Part shown: piece after piece, positions 1 to 5,245 of the stretch
Position numbering within the stretch: position 1 is the first letter of the stretch
Layout of the letters: each line of letters starts with the position of its first letter
Assembly: GCA_902783515.1 (NCBI GenBank)
Contig: CACZRK010000313.1
Span: 1-8,401 of the forward strand
Length of the DNA: 8,401 bases
Reading direction: 5' to 3'
Source: an uncultured Coriobacteriaceae bacterium
GTDB lineage: Bacteria > Actinomycetota > Coriobacteriia > Coriobacteriales > UMGS124
Program-made: the position numbers and the translations under genes
Notes under the pieces: model-generated
What the model was told of the DNA's origin: nothing
The model's database searches: none
Seen by the model: the letters and a program-made list of their open reading frames with translations, nothing else

Positions 1-50
1 GACGGGCGACGCGGGCGCCCGCGGGTGGCGGCGCGCGTGGTGTCGGCCAC

Positions 51-78
51 GACGGGCGCGCGACGACGGGCGCGCGAC
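51..78. repeat. Perfect 14-bp tandem repeat, two copies
   Basis: GACGGGCGCGCGAC occurs at 51-64 and again, without a gap, at 65-78. A partial third copy, GACGGGCGC, overlaps from 76 to 84, and a shorter match, GACGGGCGAC, sits at 1-10. A 14-bp unit is not a multiple of three, so copy-number change would shift any reading frame. That fits non-coding DNA better than coding DNA. Confidence 0.8.
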
Positions 79-191
79 GGGCGCCCCCAGCGTCCGTCGC
101 CGACACTCGTCCCGCGACTTCTCTGCGACTGTCTAGGATACTAGCCGCGTCAAGGGGATTGGTGCGGTGGCGGAAAAAGCCATACGCGCGC

Positions 192-256
192 GGGCGCGGG
201 GTGGGAGACGGGGCATGCGCGGGCGGGGCGGTGGGGGGCGCACGGGAGGTGGGGGG
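192..256 (+). repeat. G-tract cluster with predicted G-quadruplex potential
   Basis: Nine runs of at least three G occur on the plus strand (192-194, 198-201, 203-205, 210-213, 221-223, 225-228, 233-238, 244-246, 251-256), all separated by 1-7 nt, which meets the usual G3+N1-7 rule for quadruplex formation. For transcription arriving leftward from asd, this G-rich strand is the template and the RNA would be C-rich. Whether a quadruplex forms is inference. Confidence 0.6.
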
Positions 257-261
257 CGCAC
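226..261. repeat. 18-bp tandem repeat, one mismatch
   Basis: GGGCGGTGGGGGGCGCAC (226-243) is followed directly by GGGAGGTGGGGGGCGCAC (244-261). The copies differ at one base. The repeat forms the right end of the G-tract cluster and abuts the A7 tract at 262-268. Confidence 0.85.
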
Positions 262-283
262 AAAAAAACGACTCGTGAGGTCG
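262..283 (-). terminator. Candidate intrinsic terminator with T7 tract
   Basis: On the minus strand a short hairpin (CGAC, 7-nt loop, GTCG; 283 to 269) is followed at once by seven T (268 to 262). Two further G-U pairs can extend the stem to 6 bp. The stem is weak, but the T tract is the best in the window and lies in the right orientation to end the lysC-asd transcript, about 190 nt beyond the asd stop. Confidence 0.4.
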
Positions 284-290
284 CCGTGCG

Positions 291-316
291 AAGAAAGGGC
301 GTGCGTGACCGCACGC
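291..316 (-). terminator. Candidate hairpin with a pyrimidine tail
   Basis: On the minus strand GCGTGCG (316-310), loop GTCA and CGCACGC (305-299) form a perfect 7-bp stem, followed by CCTTTCTTC (298 to about 290). It resembles an intrinsic terminator with an interrupted U tract for leftward transcription. In the plus direction AAAGGGCG (294-300 region) can pair with CGCGCCCTTT near 346-355, which is followed by more T, so a bidirectional role is possible. Confidence 0.35.
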
Positions 317-336
317 GTCGGCTTTTCTCGCGGGGC

Positions 337-376
337 GACCGCACGCGCGCCCTTTTTCAACGGCGCGCGTGCGGTC
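337..376. repeat. Perfect 15-bp inverted repeat with 10-nt loop
   Basis: GACCGCACGCGCGCC (337-351) and its exact reverse complement GGCGCGCGTGCGGTC (362-376) flank the loop CTTTTTCAAC (352-361). This is the strongest dyad in the window. It has no T tract after the stem on either strand, so it is not a textbook terminator. A third copy of its outer part, GACCGCACGCG, lies at 307-317. Confidence 0.85.
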
Positions 377-408
377 AGGCGGTCGGAGACCAGGAGTCAG
401 CCCCCACG

Positions 409-424
409 CCGCCGTCCCCGGCGG
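409..424 (-). other. GNRA-capped hairpin in the asd 3' flank
   Basis: In the leftward transcript CCGCCG, loop GGGA and CGGCGG form a perfect 6-bp all-GC stem closed by a GNRA tetraloop, a highly stable RNA motif. It lies about 30 nt after the asd stop codon. No U tract follows, so it may protect the 3' end or pause polymerase. That role is inference. Confidence 0.45.
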
Positions 425-444
425 GCAAGGCCACACCGCCCGAA

Positions 445-458
445 AGGCCGCGCGGCCT
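445..458. repeat. 14-bp palindrome overlapping the asd stop codon
   Basis: AGGCCGCGCGGCCT is a perfect palindrome at 445-458, and the asd TAG stop occupies 459-457. In the leftward transcript it is followed by TTTC, so it could act as a small hairpin at the end of the coding region. The T tract is too short to call it a terminator alone. Confidence 0.5.
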
Positions 459-1491
459 ACGCCTTCGGCAGCAGCAGCTGTGCGATCATCACCGCGTTGA
501 GCGCCGCGCCGCGCAGCAGCTGGTCGGCGACGACCCACAGCGACACGCCACGGTCGCCGTCGATCGTCGGGTCGCGGCGGATGCGTCCCACGAACGTGTC
601 GAACGAGCCGGCGTGCATCGCCGGCATCGGGTAGACGTTGTGGGCGGGATCGTCCTCCAGCACGACGTGCTCCCCGGCGGCGATGGCGGCCTTCACGTCG
701 GCGATCGCCACCGGGCGGTCAAACTCCAGGTTGATCGACTCGCTGTGGCAGCGCAGCACCGGCACGCGCACGCACGTCGGCGCGACGCGCACGGTCGGGT
801 CGCCGAAGATCTTCTTGGTTTCCACGACCATCTTCCACTCTTCCTTGGTGTAGTCGTCGTCAAGGAAGACGTCGATGTGCGGGATGCAGTTGAAGGCGAT
901 CTGGTGCTGGAACGCGCTGACCGTGGGCTCCTTGCCGTCCAGGACCTCGCGCGTCTGGTCGCGCAGCTCGGCCATGCCCTTGGCGCCAGCACCCGACGCG
1001 CTCTGGTAGCTGGACACCACGATGCGGTCGATGTGCCCGAGCGCGCGCAGCGGCTGCAGCGCGACGACCATCTGGATGGTCGTGCAGTTCGGGTTCGCGA
1101 TCACGCCGCCGTGCCACGCGACGTCGCCGGGATTGACCTCGGGGACCACCAGCGGCACGTCGTCCTCCATGCGGAAGGCGCTGGAGTTGTCGATCATGAC
1201 GGCACCCGCGTCCACGACAGCCTGCCGCATCGCGCGTGACACGCTCGCACCCGCGGAGAACAGCGCGATGTCCACCCCCGCGAAGCTCTCGGGCGTCATC
1301 TCCTGCACGGTCAGCTCGCCGCCGCGGAACGGCAGCGTCGTGCCCGCCGATCGGGCGGACGCCAGCGCGCGCACCTCTGACGTCGGGAAGTCCAGCGCCT
1401 CCAGGCACTTGAGCATCTCGCGGCCCACGGCGCCGGTCGCGCCGGCGACGGCGACGACGGGTCGGGCGGGCATCGTCTTGGTCCACGCCAT
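457..1491 (-). CDS. asd: Aspartate-semialdehyde dehydrogenase
   Basis: This cytoplasmic enzyme makes L-aspartate 4-semialdehyde from 4-aspartyl phosphate with NADPH, the second step of the aspartate pathway to lysine/diaminopimelate, threonine and methionine. The 344-aa product has the usual length. Visible motifs are the N-terminal nucleotide-binding loop GATGAVG (17-23), SSAFR (103-107), the active-site NPNCTT with nucleophile Cys136, SYQSASGAG (161-169) with Gln163, and the C-terminal catalytic motif RVPVLRCHSE with His249. The start is the ATG at 1491, with a GAGG ribosome-binding site 5 nt upstream; the frame is open further upstream only as a shadow inside lysC. The gene begins 2 nt after the lysC stop and its ribosome-binding site lies in the last lysC codons, which points to one operon and translational coupling. 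No key residue is missing. Confidence 0.97.
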   Translation of the reverse strand: MAWTKTMPARPVVAVAGATGAVGREMLKCLEALDFPTSEVRALASARSAGTTLPFRGGELTVQEMTPESFAGVDIALFSAGASVSRAMRQAVVDAGAVMIDNSSAFRMEDDVPLVVPEVNPGDVAWHGGVIANPNCTTIQMVVALQPLRALGHIDRIVVSSYQSASGAGAKGMAELRDQTREVLDGKEPTVSAFQHQIAFNCIPHIDVFLDDDYTKEEWKMVVETKKIFGDPTVRVAPTCVRVPVLRCHSESINLEFDRPVAIADVKAAIAAGEHVVLEDDPAHNVYPMPAMHAGSFDTFVGRIRRDPTIDGDRGVSLWVVADQLLRGAALNAVMIAQLLLPKA

Positions 1492-1493
1492 GG

Positions 1494-2018
1494 CTACCTC
1501 ACCACCTTGACGTTGTTTTCCTCTTCCTCGGAGTCCAGGCCGAAGGCGGTGTGCAGCGCCTGGACGGCGTGCGCGCACTCGTCGGCGTCCACGACGGTGG
1601 AGATGCAGATCGGCGAGGTGGAGATCATGGAGATGTTGATCTTGGCGTCCGCGAGCGTGCGGAACATCTTGGCGGCAACGCCCGGGTAGCTCTTCATGCC
1701 GGCGCCGACCAGGGAGACCTTGGCGATGTGCGTGTTGATCTCCACGCCCTCGCCGCCGATCTCACGGCAGATCTCGCTGACCGTTCCGGTGATGTGCTCG
1801 ACGTCATCCATCGGCGTGGTGAAGGAGATGTCCGTCAGGCCGTCGTGGCTGACGTCCTGGATGATGATGTCCACGTTCACGCCCATCTCGCCGAGGCGGG
1901 TGAAGATGGTCGCGGCGATGCCCGACCGGTCCGGGACGTGGCGCATCGTGATCTTGGCCTCAGAGAGGTCGTGGGCGATGCCGCTGATGACGACGCCCTC
2001 GCTGTAGTTGGTGTCCAT
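1494..2018 (-). CDS. Putative LysC beta subunit from an internal in-frame start
   Basis: An ATG at 2018 (Met249 of LysC, between the kinase and ACT domains) is preceded on the minus strand by GAGGAGG with an 11-nt spacer. Starting there gives a 174-aa protein made only of the two ACT domains. Established knowledge: C. glutamicum and B. subtilis LysC-type kinases make a beta subunit of about this size from an internal start at the same place, giving an alpha2-beta2 enzyme whose beta chain helps bind the feedback inhibitor. The strong internal Shine-Dalgarno suggests the same arrangement here. The spacer is a little long, and only expression data would prove it. Confidence 0.65.
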   Translation of the reverse strand: MDTNYSEGVVISGIAHDLSEAKITMRHVPDRSGIAATIFTRLGEMGVNVDIIIQDVSHDGLTDISFTTPMDDVEHITGTVSEICREIGGEGVEINTHIAKVSLVGAGMKSYPGVAAKMFRTLADAKINISMISTSPICISTVVDADECAHAVQALHTAFGLDSEEEENNVKVVR

Positions 2019-2762
2019 GCGGTCTGGGGCCTCCTCGATGATGGTTCCCTTGGAGTCGGGCAGGAAGGTCGAGCGGGCGTGGATCACCACGCCGTACTTG
2101 CTCGCGAACTCGACGGCGCGCAGCTGCAGGACGCCGGCACCGTTCGCGGACAGCTCCAGCATCTCGTCGTAGGAGAGGCGCTCGATGCGGTGCGCCTTCG
2201 GGCAGATGCGCGGGTCGGCGGTGTAGACGCCGTCCACGTCGGAGTAGATCTCGCAGTAGTCGGCGCCGACCGCCGCCGCCAGCGCCACGGCCGTGGTGTC
2301 CGACCCGCCGCGACCCAGCGTCGTGATCTCGCCCGCCTCGTTGATGCCCTGGAACCCGGCGACGACGACGATGTTGCCCTCGTCCAGGTCCTTGCGCAGG
2401 CGCTCGACCCCCACGATGGCGCCGATCTTGGCGGCGGTGTAGGACTCGTCGGTGACGATGCCCACCTGCGCGCCCGTGTGGCTGACCGCCGGCACGCCCA
2501 GGGCCTGCACGGCCATGGCGAGGACGGCGACCGAGACCTGCTCGCCGGTGGACAGCAGCATGTCCATCTCGCGCGCGGACGGGTTGGGGTTCACGGAGTG
2601 GGCGAGGTCCAGCAGGTGATCGGTGTTGTCACCCATGGCGGAGACCACGCACACGACCTGGTTGCCCGCGTTGTGGCGGCGCACCAGGCGCGACGCTACG
2701 TTCTTGATGCGTTCGGCAGTGGCGACCGAGCTGCCACCGAACTTGGCGACGACGAGAGCCAT
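1494..2762 (-). CDS. lysC: Aspartate kinase (alpha subunit), ACT-regulated
   Basis: This enzyme phosphorylates L-aspartate with ATP, the committed first step of the aspartate pathway. The 422-aa product has the length of monofunctional LysC from Corynebacterium and Bacillus and no homoserine dehydrogenase domain. The kinase domain (about 1-245) shows the N-terminal KFGGSS (7-12), VAGFQG (134-139), TLGRGGSDTTA (148-158) and YSDVDGVYTADPR (173-185). Two ACT domains follow (about 265-337 and 346-416), including SLVGAGMKSYPGV (350-362). ACT domains in this family bind lysine and/or threonine for feedback control, and the VS...TDI segment (304-312) known from feedback-sensitive enzymes is kept. 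The ATG at 2762 is chosen because GGAAAGG sits 5 nt upstream and the protein begins exactly at the conserved MALVVAKFGGSS. The gene is first in the operon with asd. The tail after the second ACT domain is acidic (DSEEEENN). Confidence 0.97.
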   Translation of the reverse strand: MALVVAKFGGSSVATAERIKNVASRLVRRHNAGNQVVCVVSAMGDNTDHLLDLAHSVNPNPSAREMDMLLSTGEQVSVAVLAMAVQALGVPAVSHTGAQVGIVTDESYTAAKIGAIVGVERLRKDLDEGNIVVVAGFQGINEAGEITTLGRGGSDTTAVALAAAVGADYCEIYSDVDGVYTADPRICPKAHRIERLSYDEMLELSANGAGVLQLRAVEFASKYGVVIHARSTFLPDSKGTIIEEAPDRMDTNYSEGVVISGIAHDLSEAKITMRHVPDRSGIAATIFTRLGEMGVNVDIIIQDVSHDGLTDISFTTPMDDVEHITGTVSEICREIGGEGVEINTHIAKVSLVGAGMKSYPGVAAKMFRTLADAKINISMISTSPICISTVVDADECAHAVQALHTAFGLDSEEEENNVKVVR

Positions 2763-2800
2763 GGCAACCTTTCCAGATGAGACGATCAGGCGTCCCGGGC

Positions 2801-2813
2801 GTCACGACGTGAC
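2801..2813. promoter_or_regulatory. Dyad GTCACG-A-CGTGAC in the lysC leader
   Basis: A perfect 6-bp inverted repeat around one central base lies downstream of the lysC -10 box and upstream of the lysC ribosome-binding site. With a 1-nt centre it suits a dimeric regulator's operator better than an RNA hairpin, and binding there could block transcription of lysC. The regulator is unknown. Confidence 0.4.
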
Positions 2814-2845
2814 CACATGGCGGTGCCGCCACGACCGGTCAGGCA

Positions 2846-2851
2846 AGTATA
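2846..2851 (-). promoter_or_regulatory. -10 box for lysC-asd
   Basis: TATACT lies on the minus strand at 2851 to 2846, close to the sigma-70-type consensus. The hexamer 17 nt upstream (GGCGCA) is not a recognisable -35, so the promoter may rely on an activator. Transcription would start near 2839 and give a leader of about 77 nt. Confidence 0.5.
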
Positions 2852-2992
2852 GGACCAGGCGCGCCACCTGCGCCCGCCATGCCACAAATGGACAATAAGC
2901 TGCAGGTAGACGCCATAGATGTTGCTGCCGTGTTTCAACTCCACACAATCACCAGACGCCAGGGAACCGTGGCCTCCGTGGCCGCCGTCTGC

Positions 2993-2998
2993 TAGAAT
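2993..2998 (+). promoter_or_regulatory. -10 box for the sulfatase-recQ unit
   Basis: TAGAAT occurs in the context TGCTAGAATGG, a good -10 match. The -35 position (2970-2975, TGGCCT) is poor and lies within the direct repeat CCGTGGCC (2967-2974 and 2976-2983). Transcription would start near 3005 and give a leader of about 133 nt before the ATG at 3138. Confidence 0.5.
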
Positions 2999-3009
2999 GG
3001 GACGCACCC

Positions 3010-3026
3010 GGCCGCCACGCGCGGCC
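3010..3026 (+). other. Hairpin near the 5' end of the sulfatase mRNA leader
   Basis: GGCCGC (3010-3015), loop CACGC and GCGGCC (3021-3026) form a perfect 6-bp GC stem about 5 nt after the predicted transcription start. A hairpin at the very 5' end of an mRNA often protects it from decay. That role is inference. Confidence 0.35.
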
Positions 3027-3137
3027 AGCCCCCTCAGCAATGGTCGCGCTCGTCTCGCCCCGGCGGCGTTCGCGGGCGACGTCGCGGCGACCGGCACGGC
3101 ACGACCGACACGGCTCGTCTCCGAAGAGGGGGATCGC

Positions 3138-5216
3138 ATGGACGCCATCGACCGACAGGACACCCGCCGTGGCAGGCGGCCAGGTCGTCTCCTCCACCCC
3201 GGCTACGTCCCCCAGCACCTCGCGCCGCGCCGCCGCATGGGTGCTGTCACGGTCACGCTCGTGGTCGCGCTCGGGTCCCTCGCCGTCACGCTGCTGGGCA
3301 TGGTCGTCCAGACGGGGTCGCTGGCGAGCGCCTGGGCCGTCGTCACGCGCATGCCCGCGCTCCTTCCGCTCAACTGGCTGCCCGTCGCGCTGCTCGCCGC
3401 GACGCTCACCCTCGCCTGCGCGAACCCCTTCGGGGCGCTTGCCGCCACGGAGGCGACGGTCGGCCTGCTCAACCTCGCGAACCGCGTGAAGGTCGAGGCG
3501 CGGGGCGAGCCGCTCGTGCCCGGTGACCTGCTGCTCGCGCGCGAGGGCATCGGCGCCGCGGGCGAATACGACCTTGACCTGCACCCAGGCGCCGTCATCC
3601 TGATCGCCCTCGCGTTCGCGGCGCTCGTGGCGGCCGCCGTCGCCCTGCGTGGGCGCGGGGTCGGCATGCGCCGCCGACGACGCCTGGCCGTCGCCGTCGC
3701 CTGCGCCGGCGCGAGCTGCCTGGCGCTCGCCGCGACGGTCGGCAGCGCCGACGTCTACCAGCGGTCGCTGGACGGGACGCTGGACGCCGCGCGACAGTAC
3801 GACCTGGGCGCGGTGTCCGAGGCGCTGGGGTTCAACTACGCCTTCCTGCACATGGCGAGCCTCACCGCCGTCCCGAGGCCCGCCGGCTACGACGCGCGCG
3901 AGGTGGAGGCGCAGATCGCGTCCTATCTCGCCAGCCCCCGCTCGGACGAGACCGGGCTCGCCGCGCGCGGCGTGCAGCCCAACGTGCTCTTCGTCATGTG
4001 CGAGTCGTTCAGCGACGTGTCGGACGGGCCCGCGTTCGCGTTCACCGCCGCCAGCGACCCGCTCGCCGCGTACAAGCGCGTGTGCGCCTCGACGAACGCG
4101 CTGGCCAGCGGACACATCATCGTGCCGGGCTTCGGCGGCGGCACCGCGAACACCGAGTTTGACGTCACGACGGGCATGCAGACCGAAATGCTCGGCGGCA
4201 GCGAGACCACGGCGTTCTACACGGTGCGGGGCGCGACCGGCTCGCTGTTCCGCGTCGCCGACGGGCAGGGCTACGCGACCAGCTTCCTGCACCCCGGCCA
4301 CGACTGGTTCTACGACCGCCGCAACGTCTACCCGCGCCTCGGCGTGGGGCGCCTCACGTTTGACGAGGCCTTTGACGATGGCGACCGCCTCGGCGGGTGG
4401 GTCACCGACGACGCGTTCCTGCGCCGGCTGCAGTCCAGCCTGACCGGTCTGTTCGAGCGCGGCGACCAGCCCGTGCTCGCCTACGGCGTCACGATCCAAA
4501 ACCATCTGCAGTACACCTACGACAAGTACGTCTACGAGGGCGCGGAGACCTACGCCCCCGTGCCGCTGCGCGTGAGCGTCTCCGACACGAGCATGGAGGC
4601 GCTCGCGGTCTACCTGCGCGGCGTGCGCGACGGCGCCCAGATGCTCGAGAACCTCTGCACCACCCTGAACGCCACCGACGAGCCGACCGTCGTCGCCTTC
4701 TTCGGCGACCACCGCCCCGCCCTCGGCGCGTCCTTCTCCGCCTACCACGAGCTGGGCATGCGCGTCGGCGCGGACGCGGACGGCGCGCCGGCGGACGTCC
4801 TGGACACCTACGCCGTGCCGTTCGTGATCTGGGCAAACGACGCGTACATCAGGGAGGTGGACCCCGCGGCCGTCACGGCCTCGCTCGACCTGCCCGCGAG
4901 CGGGACGATCAGTGCCAACTACCTGGGCGAGGTGGTGTACGAGCTGGCGGGCCTGAGCGGGACCGACCCCTACTTCGACTTCCTCGCCGACGCGCGTCGG
5001 GCCGCGCCCGTGATCGGCCACGGCGTCTACGCGCTGCCCGACGGGACGCTCGTCCGGGCGGACGAGGCGCGGGACGTCGTCGAGCATGTCGGGGGCGACG
5101 CCGACGCGGCGGGCGGCGACGCCGCCCCGGATGCCACGCTTCTCGCGGAGGCGCGCGCCCGGGCGGCGCAGCTGCGCGCCTGGGAGTACTATCGGCTGAG
5201 GGACGAGCGTCTGTGA
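3138..5216 (+). CDS. LTA synthase family membrane sulfatase (LtaS-like)
   Basis: Members are polytopic membrane proteins with an extracellular alkaline-phosphatase/sulfatase-fold domain. They transfer glycerol phosphate from phosphatidylglycerol onto lipoteichoic acid or similar envelope polymers. The 692-aa product starts with a basic cytoplasmic stretch (RRGRRPGR, 10-17), then hydrophobic segments at about 34-58, 73-97, 150-170 and 182-203. A weaker one near 98-115 would give the five of LtaS and put the C-terminus outside. The catalytic domain (about 280-620) shows NVLFVMCES (282-290, metal ligand Glu289), GGGTANTEFDV (333-343, likely nucleophile Thr336), FLHPGHDWFYDR (383-394), ITIQNH-like VTIQNH (451-456) and FFGDHRP (521-527, metal ligands Asp524/His525). 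The acidic, Ala-rich tail (650-692) is not part of the fold. The ATG at 3138 is preferred because GAGGGGGA precedes it by a few nt, while the longer frame to 2919 crosses the predicted promoter. Exact polymer substrate is not shown by sequence. Confidence 0.9.
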   Translation: MDAIDRQDTRRGRRPGRLLHPGYVPQHLAPRRRMGAVTVTLVVALGSLAVTLLGMVVQTGSLASAWAVVTRMPALLPLNWLPVALLAATLTLACANPFGALAATEATVGLLNLANRVKVEARGEPLVPGDLLLAREGIGAAGEYDLDLHPGAVILIALAFAALVAAAVALRGRGVGMRRRRRLAVAVACAGASCLALAATVGSADVYQRSLDGTLDAARQYDLGAVSEALGFNYAFLHMASLTAVPRPAGYDAREVEAQIASYLASPRSDETGLAARGVQPNVLFVMCESFSDVSDGPAFAFTAASDPLAAYKRVCASTNALASGHIIVPGFGGGTANTEFDVTTGMQTEMLGGSETTAFYTVRGATGSLFRVADGQGYATSFLHPGHDWFYDRRNVYPRLGVGRLTFDEAFDDGDRLGGWVTDDAFLRRLQSSLTGLFERGDQPVLAYGVTIQNHLQYTYDKYVYEGAETYAPVPLRVSVSDTSMEALAVYLRGVRDGAQMLENLCTTLNATDEPTVVAFFGDHRPALGASFSAYHELGMRVGADADGAPADVLDTYAVPFVIWANDAYIREVDPAAVTASLDLPASGTISANYLGEVVYELAGLSGTDPYFDFLADARRAAPVIGHGVYALPDGTLVRADEARDVVEHVGGDADAAGGDAAPDATLLAEARARAAQLRAWEYYRLRDERL

Positions 5217-5238
5217 CGAGGAGAGCGCGAGGAGAGCG
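5217..5238 (+). repeat. Duplicated 11-bp ribosome-binding unit before recQ
   Basis: CGAGGAGAGCG is present twice without a gap (5217-5227 and 5228-5238), directly after the sulfatase stop. Each copy carries a GAGGAG Shine-Dalgarno core. The second lies 11 nt before the recQ ATG, and the first is too far away to serve that start. Confidence 0.75.
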
Positions 5239-5245
5239 GACGAGC

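Larger units (their letters stand above)
1..456. other. Gene-free, repeat- and hairpin-rich region downstream of asd
   Basis: No reading frame here has a recognisable protein, so I treat the region as non-coding. It holds a perfect 14-bp tandem repeat (51-64, 65-78), a dyad CTAG-GATA-CTAG (133-144), nine runs of three or more G on the plus strand (192-256) that include an 18-bp tandem repeat (226-261), an A7 tract (262-268), and several inverted repeats up to 458. Leftward from the dyad, TAGTAT (143 to 138, minus) could be a -10 box for a gene leaving the window on the left, but it has no good -35. A GTG at 106 (minus) opens an Ala/Pro/Arg-rich frame to the window edge. In DNA this GC-rich, open frames are uninformative, so that frame is not called as a gene. 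Confidence 0.6.
2763..3137. promoter_or_regulatory. Divergent promoter region between lysC and the sulfatase gene
   Basis: This 375-bp gap separates lysC (leftward) from the LTA-synthase-like gene (rightward). Its middle (about 2880-2960) is visibly less GC-rich than the flanking genes. It holds a -10-like TATACT for lysC, a -10-like TAGAAT for the sulfatase gene, a 13-bp dyad, a direct repeat and a leader hairpin, each listed separately. I looked for a lysine riboswitch upstream of lysC and found neither enough leader length (about 77 nt) nor its conserved elements. Confidence 0.6.

Noticed and set aside
1..106. Possible start of a leftward gene at GTG 106 (minus)
   Set aside because: About 35 Ala/Pro/Arg-rich codons run open to the edge, with only a weak purine-rich stretch upstream. 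The 14-bp tandem repeat inside it and the lack of any motif make it unsupportable from this window.
1..456. tRNA, tmRNA, RNase P or SRP RNA gene in the left gap
   Set aside because: I looked for a T-arm GGTTCGA-type motif and for the conserved cores of the larger RNAs on both strands and saw none.
1551..2780. Plus-strand open frame (409 codons) opposite lysC
   Set aside because: It is rich in Asp, Val, Arg and His and unlike any family, while the opposite strand encodes a full aspartate kinase.
2786..2818. Ten-codon upstream frame in the lysC leader (MWSRRDARDA)
   Set aside because: I considered an attenuation leader peptide, but it has no lysine, threonine or further methionine codons and no good ribosome-binding site.
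2763..2960. Lysine riboswitch upstream of lysC
   Set aside because: The leader from the best -10 box is about 77 nt, much shorter than the roughly 170-nt L box, and I could not see its conserved core or a terminator hairpin with a U tract.
2919..3137. N-terminal extension of the sulfatase to the ATG at 2919
   Set aside because: The frame is open, but the 73 extra residues are Pro/Arg/Ala-rich with no motif, the predicted promoter lies within them, and ATG 3138 has a strong ribosome-binding site and leads directly into the basic pre-membrane segment.
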